The notes under the pieces were generated by a model that was not told the origin of the DNA, made no database searches, and saw only the letters and a program-made list of their open reading frames with translations. DNA of 64,000 nucleotides from Apoda limacodes (taxonomy: Eukaryota; Arthropoda; Insecta; Lepidoptera; Limacodidae). Numbering within the stretch: position 1 is the stretch's first letter; every line of letters begins with the position of its first letter. The position numbers were made by a program, and so were the translations under genes. This document shows positions 23,691-33,742 of this stretch, in pieces. The stretch is from the NCBI GenBank assembly GCA_946406115.1, contig OX291546.1:17663019-17727018 (forward strand), in the 5' to 3' direction.

Positions 23691-23820
23691 ATTCTAAGGC
23701 TCTAACCTTCAGGGAGTTAATAAAGTTATAAACGAAGAAAGATTATTTCTATAAGATTTTGTGTGTTTATAAGATTGACGTACTAGGACTTTATAAGTCA
23801 CTAGGAGTTGTATATTAATT
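23690..23820 (+). repeat. Family-H interspersed repeat
   Basis: AACCTTCAGGGAGTTAATAAAG, AACGAAGAAAGATTATTTCTAT and GTACTAGGACTTTATAAGTCAC then TAGGAGTTGT recur at 61,880-62,142 and, split by an insertion, at 55,425-55,890. Confidence 0.65.
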
Positions 23821-24160
23821 TGTTAAGTGTAACATAGACCGCGTCCTTGTGTCGTGTCGTGATACATTGCGTTGTCGGCTCGCGATTTATCGTCCCCACG
23901 GACCCAAACAAAGGAAGGAATGTTGCGTGCCAAAGCGCATTTTAAACCACAGTTAACCTTTATTGGTATCATGGGGTCGCACCAACATTTGTACCTTTTC
24001 AAGATTTTTGAACAGTGAAAACAGATTTACACTGACACAGCTATCATTTATCTAATTAATGAATATAAATGTTTTTAGTGGAAAGGGATGTCGAATGACC
24101 TAGTTTGTTGTTTGTTATTTTCAATATTATGATGACCTACTTACTACTTTTGTTTTATAG

Positions 24161-24193
24161 CAAGAAAGCTCCGGCTGAAACCATGGTCCAGTA
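24161..24193 (+). other. Weak terminal-exon-like segment
   Basis: ACTTTTGTTTTATAG is a good acceptor in form. The frame after it reads KKAPAETMVQ and stops at TAG. Ten codons are too few to judge, and no upstream partner was found. Confidence 0.15.
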
Positions 24194-24321
24194 GAAAAAA
24201 TTACTGATCTACTTATTGTATAGGTAAAAATAATAATTTAACACTTCAGATCGTTGAGTAGTATTTAGAACGAAATAATATATTGTTGTAGATCATTTTT
24301 TTGTATTGAGCCCCAGTAATA

Positions 24322-24405
24322 TTCGTCTATCGAAAAGTCGGGCGTAGTCAATACCTGGATGGGTGGACCCCTAGTCTAGTAGCACAGTTTTCTAAGCTAC
24401 TCCGT
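24322..24405 (+). repeat. 5S rRNA-like fragment (5S-derived SINE or pseudogene)
   Basis: GTCGGGCGTAGTCAATACCTGGATGGGTGGACC (24,337-24,369) closely follows the 3' half of eukaryotic 5S rRNA around its internal promoter C box (TACTTGGATGGGTGACC). The upstream CGTCTATCGAA fits the 5S CGATCACCGAA stretch with a deletion. The 5S 5' half and proper 3' stem are absent, so it is not a working 5S gene. SINE3-type elements use such heads. Confidence 0.55.
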
Positions 24406-27146
24406 TACCTTACTGCATGTTTGTCTAGTAAAGTGAACTTTTCAACAGTTTTGGAACGAGTGTCAGTCAGTTAATTTTACAGTGACAGGAGTAGAAATGA
24501 ATCTTTCCTATATGGCAGTAAAATATTCAAGATTTAAATTTAAAAAAAAAGTTATTCCAATACCACTGTTTCTAACTTCTGGTAACACAACGTTTATAAT
24601 CTATCTAATATATTTAAACGGCCAATTCTTGTTCATAAAATATACGTATAGAACTTTTTAGTAATTAGGGTTTTTGTTTTTAAGTTTACTTATATAGGTA
24701 GTTGCATGTTTTGTTAAAACGCAATTTTACACAAAAAACTATTTTTACAAAAGAAATTCCGGTCGCCCACGTCCTGTTATATTAAAACTGACCAACGTCA
24801 CATTGCTAATTTAAGTTAGATAAATTCATTCTTGTTTAGTATCTATTTAAATACCGCAAAGTCATAAATCAGCTGTCATAGCAAAGCTTAGTCCAAATAA
24901 TACCAGATAATTGCCAACTAGATATATCAAACACCTACCAAATAGCGTTCTCACGTTTAATCTACCATTTTTCTGGCTCACACGGATAAAGTAAGAGCCT
25001 TTGGGTCTAGAACCCAATTTGTCAGGGTCTCATCATTAGCCAATCTCACTAAACCAATCGATCAAATGACAAACCAACAATAGACGGTAAACTCATTTCT
25101 AATACCTAAAATCAAACGAAAGTTCACAATAATTCAAATTTGAAATACAAGTTTATACTAATATAACTGCAAAACTTTATCAACTCGTCAAAACGAGTAC
25201 TATACTTCTGAAATTCTCTTTCAGTTTTTACCTTTAAAACGTTAAACAGGGATTTGCACTTTAACAAACAACAACCTTTCAGTATTAAAGGTGACAAAGT
25301 TGCAAGCACTCTGCTTTACTTTACTCTCCACTAGCTTTTTCGACTAAGCACCTTGTTACAACCGTTCCTCTTTAGTGCTGGCAGACACTTTATGCTATTT
25401 TGCATTTCAAAAGGCAAGTCACACTTCAGTGTGAAAAGGTACTTTATGCAATGAAATGCAGCTCGAGAAAGTGGCTGTTAATTTAAATTAACATGTTTAG
25501 CGCTGTAAATGGTAAAAAGAAGAGGTAAAAAAACCTAGACAAGTCCGTGTAGTACGCACTAGGTTAGGTTCCGTAGAATGAGAATTATTGTTGAAATTTA
25601 AAAAAACCTCTAAAGTTATTTTGTTTATTCAAACCCCAAGTACCGCCAAGCGCCGCCCAGTTTGGGTTACTCTATATGAGAGGATTTTTCCTGACATATC
25701 CGGAATTTAAGCCTTCTTTCAGGGAAACAGGGAGAATATGAAATTGTCCGTAATTTTTAATAAAAAGAGAAAAATGTAAGAAATAAAAAAAAAATACTTA
25801 TTAAATCGTTTATTTACAAAAATACTTATAAGAATCAAATCTCTTGACAATTCAATTGTTTTATTCATCTGGTCTGGCTTGTACTACCTACTCGTGGATA
25901 TTGATTTCAGCAACTGCTGGCCTTTCATAACAATTTGATGATGTTAAGCAAACGGACCGAAGAAAAAGCTTCTAAAAAGCTTCTAAAATTTACCTATAGC
26001 CGCAAAAAGTTAGGAAATTTATTGCAAAGTCAGTGATTTTAACAGGTAAACTCATTTTCGAATCTGATAACACTAGGCTCACTCCAATGCGTTATTTAAA
26101 CGGTATACATTTAGTTATTAATTAAGAAATTATTGTTGTGAGGAAAATTATGATTTTATATTGTCAATGGAATTTGTACGAATTTTTTACTTCTTCAAGT
26201 GTCGACTTTTAATCGTTAACTTGTTACCTACTCAGCTTCGATATTTTTTCTTTTTAACTTCATTAGGTACTTTAGACTACTGCCGTAAATTGTTTTACAT
26301 ATCTAAACACAACCATTTATGTCTCACTTTAAAGCTTAATAATATATCTCGCAAACGGATTTCCGGCAATATTTTTGAACGCACTATTTAACGATCTCGC
26401 TCACTACTGACACATACGAGAAAACCGTTAGCTTGTTAAACAACCTATGGGTGTAATAAAACATAGTCATCTAAAGGTTTGAAAACTAACTAACTTGAAT
26501 TTTGTTACATTTTTATCGATTCATATAAAAATACGATATTTCAAGTATAGGTATCCTTTAAACATAAATTCACTTTATTATACAACAAAAGTTTTTAGGC
26601 TTCTGTAGCCAAATGGTAAAAATGCATCCCTTGTAATTTTGTTATGTCTTTCTGTCCGTCTGTCTAACAGCCATAAAATTCCGCCATATTTTCATTATGT
26701 CAACATGTATATAGGTATGTACATATATAATAAACATTGCTTGTTAAATCATATGGGATAAGGTTGTAATTGAAAACCTTATTACAAGCCTGATCGAAAC
26801 GCACCTGCCCGATGTATACTATGATCATCGATTTTTAACGGATTAAACATAAAATATCCCTAAAAGATAATCTTAGAAGATAATGCTGCGAAAATAGTAA
26901 ACGGAAACGAGGGTGGGGTTGGATGGGGGCACGAGTGTGTTGCGTGTGGAGTGAAGGTCTTGCCGGAAGTCCAGCGATCTAGAAATTTCCGCCGGCTACT
27001 TTCCTTATATTCAGGTGTTTATTCATAATATTCATATATATTTTAATTAGGCATTAATATTTATGTATTTCTAAGACGAAACGTATTTGAATTTTTTTTT
27101 TATATAATTTTTTTCCGTTTGTTTTGTATGTGTAAATTTTATATTT
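24406..27146. other. No gene seen; GC-rich patch near 26,880-27,005
   Basis: AT-rich and without repeats I recognise, apart from GTTCCGT remnants near 25,568. 26,905-27,000 is strikingly G-rich (GAGGGTGGGGTTGGATGGGGG), with CpGs such as TTTCCGCCGGC. This could be an untranslated exon or promoter of the gene suggested by the exon candidates downstream, but no start-site motif proves it. Confidence 0.3.
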
Positions 27147-27152
27147 AATAGG
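27147..27152. repeat. 6-bp target-site duplication of Polinton (left)
   Basis: AATAGG immediately before the left end AGTAGTAGGG. The identical hexamer follows the right end at 31,719-31,724. Six bases is the known Polinton/Maverick duplication length. Confidence 0.9.
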
Positions 27153-28651
27153 AGTAGTAGGGATTCGTTGGTTCTGGCTCACTGTGCCCCAACCTCAGCC
27201 CCTCTCCCAAAACAAGCTCACCAAAATTTTCGTTCCATCCGACTCGCACTTGAACACTCTCAGAAACAGATCGCCTTCTAAGGGCCTGGGAGGCGGCGAC
27301 TCACACTTGACGAAAACTACCCCCGACGCACGCCTGGTGGACGGCGACTCCCACTTAACTACCCCTGACGCACGCCTGGGGGACGGCGACTCACACTTGA
27401 CAAAAACACTACCCCTGAAGCTGGCGGGCGTGGCGACTCACACTTGACGAAAACTACCCCTGACTCACGCCTGGAGGACGGCGACTCACACTTGACAAAA
27501 CTACCCCTGAAGCTGGCGGGCATGGCGACTCACACTTTATGAAAACTACCCCTGATGCCTAGGGGACGCCGACTCACACTTGACAAAACTACCCCTAAAG
27601 CTGGCGGGCGTGGCGACTCCCACTTGACAAAATTACCCCTGAAGCTGGGGGGGCGCCTGGCGACTTACGCTTTATGAAAATTACCCCCAAAGCTGGCAGG
27701 CGTGGCGACTCACGCTTGACCAAAACTACCGCGTGATGTCACAGTGGCATCTGTGTATAACTTGTTTCTAGTTTTGTTATGTAATTATATCATTATCGTT
27801 ATGGGTCTATCATGTTTTTCCCGTTCATAATTAAGTAATTCTTATTTAATTACAATGCTGTTGGTGGTGATATGCTGACGCTTTACAAAAACTTAACCTA
27901 GATGCGGTTTACGCTTGATATGACTTGACAAGTTATACCTACAAAAAATCTTCAATTCAAGTCGGTCGAATTTTAAAGAGAAAAGCTGATAATAGTGTTA
28001 AAGATTTACAACTAGCATCGACGTCAACATCTTCCAATACAACACGTACACAGGACATGATGACTATGTGATTTACAGGTTAACCAAAGATTCTATGCTC
28101 AGCACTTACGATCTAAGAAACACAAAGAGAAATGTCTTATTCTTAATCATAATTTACCTTATGTGTCTGTTATATCGCTCCAGAAGTATTTATAGCATCA
28201 ATTGAAGAATCAATACTATTTCTTATTTAGGAAAGTTGAAAAGGGTTAACTATTGTTAAAGTTTATTTTATTATTCATGCAGATTTTGAACAGGAAACAA
28301 AAGTTTAAAAAAAATCTTTTGATTTTTAAATTTGACTATTAGAAATTGGATAAAAATTGGTGAATTAGAAAATAATTCAGAACCTTTAAGTGATGACATT
28401 AAAAATAAAATGTGTAATGTGTGAGTGATTAAGAAAAAAAAGATAATGGTAGACCCTAAAAAAATCAGTTCTTAGAAATGCATGTTAATAAGTTCAATTC
28501 CTTACGGGGATCTTCGTATATTGAATAACCTTTAGATGTAAAGCGTAAAAAACAGTAATTAATGTAAAAAAGAACGATCAACAATGTTTTAAGTGGGCTT
28601 TATTATCGGCACTATATCCTGTAAATACACATTCCGATAGGGTATCATCAT
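27153..28651 (+). repeat. Left arm of Polinton inverted repeat (1,499 bp)
   Basis: It pairs with 30,294-31,718. In order it holds the outer unique 130 bp, ten units of a GC-rich minisatellite, a spacer with a TTAAGTAATT-type stretch, and the start of the polymerase remnant. Compared with the right arm it carries about 43 extra bases at about 27,196-27,240 and lacks five bases in the zinc-finger codons near 28,060. The inner border is the ATCATCA at 28,645-28,651. Confidence 0.88.
27291..27735 (+). repeat. Minisatellite in left Polinton arm
   Basis: About ten units of roughly 40-50 bp built on GGCGACTCACACTTGAC, then AAAACTACCCCTGA and either AGCTGGCGGGCGT or CGCACGCCTGGGGGAC. The two unit types alternate at first, then the first prevails. 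An 88-codon open frame from 27,184 (SHLT repeats) is a by-product of the repeat. Confidence 0.88.
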
Positions 28652-30290
28652 ACTTAAGTAGTCAAAATAAACTTACGTTTAATTATATTCAGTTCCCAAT
28701 CAAATTATCTGATATACCCAAGGTAGAAAAACAAAATGACATTAGTATTAATATGTTTGAATTAGAGTTTAACAAAGAAAAAAAATGTAATACCATCGTT
28801 GGACCATTATACTTTACAAAATGTAATAAAGAATTACACATTAACTTATTATTTTTAAACAATGGTTGAAATGGTCATTATTGTATTTATCACGCTTGGT
28901 AAATAAACAAATAGCAGATCGAAATGACGCTATTCATATCTGTGCTGGTTGCCGTTTGTACAAAAATGTTTATGGAAAGCATTAACAAAGATATTAGCAA
29001 TATACATAGGACAAATTGTTTTCAAAAATGTCCACTATGATTAGCTAATGAAGAGAAGGAATCTATAAGACAATCGCAATTATGTTATATCAGGTGATGA
29101 AATCACAGTAGACTATGACTGGAATACTAGTAATTTGAGAGGTGTTAGTCACGAATTATGTAGTTCAAAGTATCGTCTTCCATTTTATTCCTATTCTATT
29201 TCACAATCTAAACAAATATGATGCTCATTTTATTGTCCGGCTTTGAATTTTAAAGATGGAGAAATAAAAATAATTCCGCAAAATAAGTTAAAATATATTT
29301 CATTCTCATATAAACCTAATATAAGAGGACGTATAGTTCATTTGCGGTTTAAGATTATTTTTAATTTATGAACTACTAGAGTTTAGATAGTTCAGCAAAA
29401 AAAAAAAAGAAATTATAATATAAAAGACCAATGTGCAGAATTAAGAAATTAATTGTACAATCAAGTGTTTTTCTTCATGAATTTGTTCATTCTTATGAGT
29501 CCTTAAAAGTTACATCTCTTCCAAATCAAGATGCTTTCTTTAACTCTTTAACTAATACCAGTGTATCAAATTATAATTATAAACATGCTCAAAATTATAT
29601 CAGCCCAATTTAAATGTAAAAATATGTTGGAATATTCCAATCTATATTTAAGAACTTATGTAATGCTACTTACTAATATTTCTGATAACTTTAGAATTTT
29701 TATATCGTATGTGATATAATTGTAATTATTTATTTTCTTCTTTTTACAATAAGCTGTTCACCTATCTATAATATATTTTTGCCACGGAAAATGAGCTCTA
29801 TTTTAAAATTAACCTGTAACCTTAAGTATCCTGAAAATTTACATAATCTTCATTCCTTTATGCCCTGAATAACATTGTAAACGGTAACAGTAAAGATAAG
29901 AAATCAGTACCATTTTTTTATAATAAAACTAAAATATAATTTACTATAGAAATCTCAAACAATGTTTACAACTTACTATGAAGTTAATTAGGGTTAATAG
30001 AGTTTTACAGTTTAATCAAAGTCCTTAGTTTAAAAATATATAGATTTAAATACACAAGTAAGAACTACAGCTAAAAGTGACTGAAAAAGATTTTTTTAAG
30101 TAATACATTCTTTGGTAAAACTATGGAAAATTTTGAAAAACGTGTTAATGTGAAATTGTTAACCCACTGGGAAAACCATGGTAAAATTCACTTCACAAAA
30201 ATTAATAAAACTTGTTGTAGACTTATAATTGCTTGAAGTAATTGCTGAATCTAAGAACCTTTTATTTCCTAGATTTCTATTGATTTCTTA
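27923..30290 (+). pseudogene. Polinton DNA polymerase B remnant
   Basis: Decayed family-B, protein-primed-type DNA polymerase, read inward from the left arm. Seen in order across shifting frames: a C2H2-like finger region near 28,060-28,130; a middle region reaching a second Cys-pair finger, HICAGC, at 28,935-28,952; a conserved stretch around NMLEYSNLYL near 29,619-29,650; and FFGKTMEN at 30,108-30,131, which corresponds to the K-x3-NS-x-YG region of polymerase motif B. I could not find the DxxSLYP (motif A) or YxDTDS (motif C) catalytic motifs. Sequence between about 29,760 and 29,870 looks deleted. The gene is cut off where the right arm begins. Numerous stops and frameshifts mean no active enzyme. 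Confidence 0.8.
29431..29613 (+). pseudogene. Short open remnant inside the polymerase pseudogene
   Basis: Sixty codons with HEFVHSYESL and NQDAFFNSLT, a stretch I associate with Polinton-type polymerases between the exonuclease and palm regions. It is a fragment of the entry above and not a separate gene. Confidence 0.7.
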
Positions 30291-30714
30291 ATTATGATGA
30301 TACCCTATCGGAATGTGTATTTACAGGATATAGTGCCGATAATAAAGCCCACTTAAAACATTGTTGATCGTTCTTTTTTACATTAATTACTGTTTTTTAC
30401 GTTTTACATCTAAAGGTTATTCAATATACGAAGATCCCCGTAAGGAATTGAACTTATTAACATGCATTTCTAAGAACTGATTTTTTTAGGGTCTACCATT
30501 ATCTTTTTTTTCTTAATCACTCACACATTACACATTTTATTTTTAATGTCATCACTTAAAGGTTCTGAATTATTTTCTAATTCACCAATTTTTATCCAAT
30601 TTCTAATAGTCAAATTTAAAAATCAAAAGATTTTTTTTAAACTTTTGTTTCCTGTTCAAAATCTGCATGAATAATAAAATAAACTTTAACAATAGTTAAC
30701 CCTTTTCAACTTTC

Positions 30715-31029
30715 CTAAATAAGAAATAGTATTGATTCTTCAATTGATGCTATAAATACTTCTGGAGTGATATAACAGACACATAAGGTAAATAAATTAT
30801 GATTAAGAATAAGACATTTCTCAATGTGTTTCTTAGATCGTAAGTGCTGGGCATAGAATCTTTGGTTAACCTGTAAATCACATAGTTGACACATCATGTC
30901 CTGTGTACGTGTTGTATTGGAAGATGTTAACGTCGATGCTAATTGTAAATCTTTAACATTATTATCAGCTTTTCTCTTTAAAATTCGACCGACTTGAATT
31001 GAAGATTTTTTGTAGGTATAACTTGTCAA
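30715..31029 (-). pseudogene. N-terminal polymerase fragment with zinc finger, right arm
   Basis: 104 codons on the minus strand, opening at TTG, not ATG; an in-frame TGA lies just upstream, so no proper start remains. It contains CQLCDLQ...QHLRSKKHIEKC (Cys-x2-Cys then His-x5-His), a C2H2-type finger found at the N-terminus of insect Polinton polymerases. The matching left-arm copy (27,926 onward) is broken by a five-base deletion, so this copy is better preserved. It ends at TAA and has no polymerase core. Confidence 0.7.
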
Positions 31030-31224
31030 GTCATGTCAAGCGTGAACCGCATCTAGGTTAAGTTTTTGTAAAGCGTAAGCATATCACCACCAACAGCATT
31101 GTAATTAAATAAGAATAACTTAATTATGAACGGGGAAAACATGATAGACCCATAACGATAATGATATAATTACATAACAAAACTAGAAACAAGTTATACA
31201 CAGAAGCCACTGTGACATCACGCG

Positions 31225-31629
31225 GTAGTTTTGGTCAAGCGTGAGTCGCCACGCCTGCCAGCTTCGGGGGTAATTTTCATAAAGCGTAAGTCGCCAGGCG
31301 CCCCCCCAGCTTCAGGGGTAGTTTTGTCAAGTGTGAGTCGCCGTCCCCCAGGCGTGCGTCAGGGGTAGTTTTCGTAAAGTGTGAGTCGCCATGCCCGCCA
31401 GCTTCAGGGGTAGTTTTGTCAAGTGTGAGTCGCCGTCCCCCAGGCGTGAGTCAGGGGTAGTTTTCGTCAAGTGTGAGTCGCCACGCCCGCCAGCTTCAGG
31501 GGTAGCGTTTTTGTCAAGTGTGAGTCGCCGTCCCCCAGGCGTGCGTCAGGGGTAGTTAAGTGGGAGTCGCCGTCCACCAGGCGTGCGTCGGGGGTAGTTT
31601 TCGTCAAGTGTGAGTCGCCGCCTCCCAGG
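31225..31629 (-). repeat. Minisatellite in right Polinton arm
   Basis: About nine units of the same repeat as 27,291-27,735 in reverse complement (TCAAGTGTGAGTCGCC core). Unit number and order differ from the left arm, so the arrays have changed since the arms formed. Confidence 0.88.
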
Positions 31630-31718
31630 CCCTCAGAAGGCGATCTGTTTTTGAGAGTGGTCAAGTGCGAGTCTGAGGTTGGGGGGCAGTGAGCCAGAAT
31701 CAACGAATCCCTACTACT

Positions 31719-31724
31719 AATAGG
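31719..31724. repeat. 6-bp target-site duplication of Polinton (right)
   Basis: AATAGG, identical to 27,147-27,152. Confidence 0.9.
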
Positions 31725-31766
31725 GCTATCGATGTCACTGATTAATAGCTTAATCATTTGTTACAG

Positions 31767-31846
31767 ATACCAGTCGTCATCGGCAAAGGTGGTGTGCAAC
31801 ATGGAGTTCACACTCGTCTGTCTGTACGGCTGTATACAACTAAAAG
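31767..31846 (+). other. Candidate exon (80 bp), possibly untranslated with a short upstream ORF
   Basis: After ATCATTTGTTACAG a GC-rich 80-bp stretch runs to AAAAG|GTATTA. It is unlike the AT-rich flanks and unrelated to any repeat in the window. Two of three frames are open. One contains ATG at 31,801 in good insect context (CAACATGG), reading MEFTLVCLYGCIQLK. If joined directly to 57,203-57,243, that frame ends at the TAA at 57,241-57,243, giving a short upstream ORF; the other frames also stop. So it may be 5' untranslated, or it may belong with other exons. The acceptor lies only 42 bp past the Polinton target duplication. No protein family is recognised. Confidence 0.35.
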
Positions 31847-31914
31847 GTATTATTGTTTACATATCTAATGTTCAGGACTTTCGTTATTAAAAATTTCTCT
31901 TTACTACATAGTAG

Positions 31915-32060
31915 AAAGAAAGATAGATTTATTCTTTATAGCACACCAAATAAAAAAATTATAAACAAATTAACATTAACAAATAAACTTCCAGTGTAAA
32001 AATAGGCGGTCTCATCGCTTTTAAACGATCTCTACCAGACAACCTTTGGATGTGAGGTTA
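31915..32060 (-). mobile_element. LINE 3' tail (reverse)
   Basis: The minus strand reads GGTTGTCTGGTAGAGATCG, AAAGCGATGAGACCGCC, then an AT-rich run to GAATAAATCTATC, a very common lepidopteran LINE 3' tail. No coding part is present. Confidence 0.65.
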
Positions 32061-32263
32061 AGTAAAATAAATACATATTCTTTAATTATAGTACCATATT
32101 TATTTATGTATATAAATAATAATACATATAAATAACAAAATGAATATAAATAGAAATATTAACTGTCTGCTGATCATTCGGTCAAGGTCAAAACTTTAAC
32201 AGTAAGTATCTATATCTAACAGCATGTATGTGATATACGGTGTTATGAAGGCTTATCAAAGTT

Positions 32264-32770
32264 TTTAGGGTTCCGTGGCTTAATGACAAAAACGGAACTA
32301 AAAATTTAAAATCTCAACATGCACAGTCCGTCCGTGTCATTCCTTTGTGCATGCCTCATAATTGCGTCTTTTCGTTGATTCTGATAAAAGATGCGTTCTG
32401 TTAACCACCGCACAATTTTAAAATTAAATTAAGAAAAAAAAAATTAAGGGAAGGAAGCTCTTGAACTGTAGGATAAAACCTAATATGGGAAAAATGCACC
32501 CTAGGTGTCGTTAGATATATTTTTAAAATGCCTTTATTGTTGTTAAGTTACTTTTTTCTAAGGTTTAAAAGTTTGTGTCATTCCCTCTAACTTTTGAAGC
32601 AAGTGTTTTAAAATCTGAAAGAAAAAACCAAGATCATAGAATTCTTTGAATACTTTCAACTAAAAATATTTTAGACCAAACCAATTCTGACGTTTTTGGA
32701 TATCCTCAAGAATTATTAGTCTACGGAACCGTAATTTAACCCGTGTACGACGCGCACTTGGCCTTTTTTT
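32264..32770 (-). repeat. Family-A repeat (reverse), diverged
   Basis: Starts TTTAGGGTTCCGTGGC with CAGTCCGTCCGTGTC at 32,324 and ends CTACGGAACCGTAATTTAACC ... CGACGCGCACTTGGCC. The interior is diverged and AT-rich. Confidence 0.6.
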
Positions 32771-33036
32771 TTGGTTAGGATTTCTTTCTCTATATACGAG
32801 TAGATCAACACTCTCTATAGCTTGCTGAGCGACTCTGAGCTTTGATTTTATATATTTAGGTATTAGTTTTGTATAAAAAGTCAACAAATATATCTACATA
32901 TTGTTTTCTATGGTCCTTAAAAAATAAACTTGTTTTAATGTTGAATAAACAGTGATGAAAAACTGATATTTGACTTTATTATTATGTCTACTTTATTATG
33001 ATACGAAAAAGCACTCAACAAAAATATATTTAAATA

Positions 33037-33466
33037 AAAAATCGGCCAAGTGCGAGTCGGACTCGCACACGAAGGGTTCCGTACCATCAACTATAAAAGC
33101 GGCAAAAAAATCACGTCTGTTGTATGGGAGCCTCCCTTAAATATTTATTTTATTTTAATTTTATGGTTTATTTTAAAGTGACTATATAAATTAATATTCT
33201 ATGATTTTTTTAAGCCTCTTCCTGCTGCTGTTATCAATATCGAGCAAAAGCAAGCAAAAAAAATACGTTTGTTGTATGGGAGCCAACTTAAATTTTTTTT
33301 TCTGGTTTTTAGTATTTGTTGTTATAGCGGCAACAGAATTGAATCTTCAGTGAAAATTTCAACTGTCTAACTATCATGGTTCATGAGATACAGCCTGGTT
33401 ACAGACGGACGGACAGCGAAGTCTTAGTAATAGTCCTTAATTACCCTTTGGGTACGGAACCCTAAA
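33037..33466 (+). repeat. Family-A repeat, complete
   Basis: From AAATCGGCCAAGTGCGAGTCGG, ACTCGCACACGAAGGGTTCCGTACC to ACGGACGGACAGCGAAGTC and GGGTACGGAACCCTAAAAA, about 430 bp. This is the best reference copy of the subfamily reversed at 17,967-18,625. Confidence 0.8.
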
Positions 33467-33742
33467 AACAATAGTAAATAATTTGGGCATCGTTTTACAT
33501 TGTTCTGAACATTTAAATAATCACAGTACGGGTAAAGTTAAAACTTTATTTAGTTTGATGAAAATATTTTTACGGCAAAGTTAACATTTTCATTCGAGAT
33601 AGAAAGAGATAAATAGAGTAAAAATCAGTCAAGTGTTAGTCAGACTTGCGCAAACTACCATTTACGTATTCTACGAACACCAACAAAAACAAAAAAAAAA
33701 TGTGCGCCCATCTAATGACTGACGAAGCCCTACGATTCTTTA

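Larger units (their letters stand above)
27153..31718. mobile_element. Defective Polinton/Maverick with about 1.5-kb snapback arms
   Basis: This 4,566-bp element starts 5'-AGTAGTAGGGATTCGTTG and ends with the exact reverse complement. It has a perfect 6-bp duplication (AATAGG) on both sides. The 5'-AG start, 6-bp duplication, long inverted repeats and a protein-primed-type DNA polymerase B remnant together define Polintons/Mavericks, the endogenous virus-like elements. A full one is about 15-20 kb; here integrase, protease, ATPase and capsid genes are all absent. The left arm is 27,153-28,651, the loop 28,652-30,293 and the right arm 30,294-31,718. The arms include polymerase coding sequence, which ordinary Polinton inverted repeats do not, so the right end looks like an inverted copy of the left. 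It is coding-dead: stops and shifts run throughout. Confidence 0.88.
30294..31718 (-). repeat. Right arm of Polinton inverted repeat (1,425 bp)
   Basis: Reverse complement of the left arm from ATGATGATACCC (30,294) to the terminal CCCTACTACT (31,718). By eye the arms agree at most positions. Differences are indels in the minisatellite, the 43-base block missing near 31,665-31,675 and five bases retained in the zinc-finger region. Confidence 0.88.

Noticed and set aside
27184..31757. Matching frames at 27,184-27,447 (+) and 31,467-31,757 (-) rich in DSHLT and LAGVATHT
   Set aside because: Both come from the minisatellite in the Polinton arms, mirror each other because the arms are inverted, and show no start or domain.
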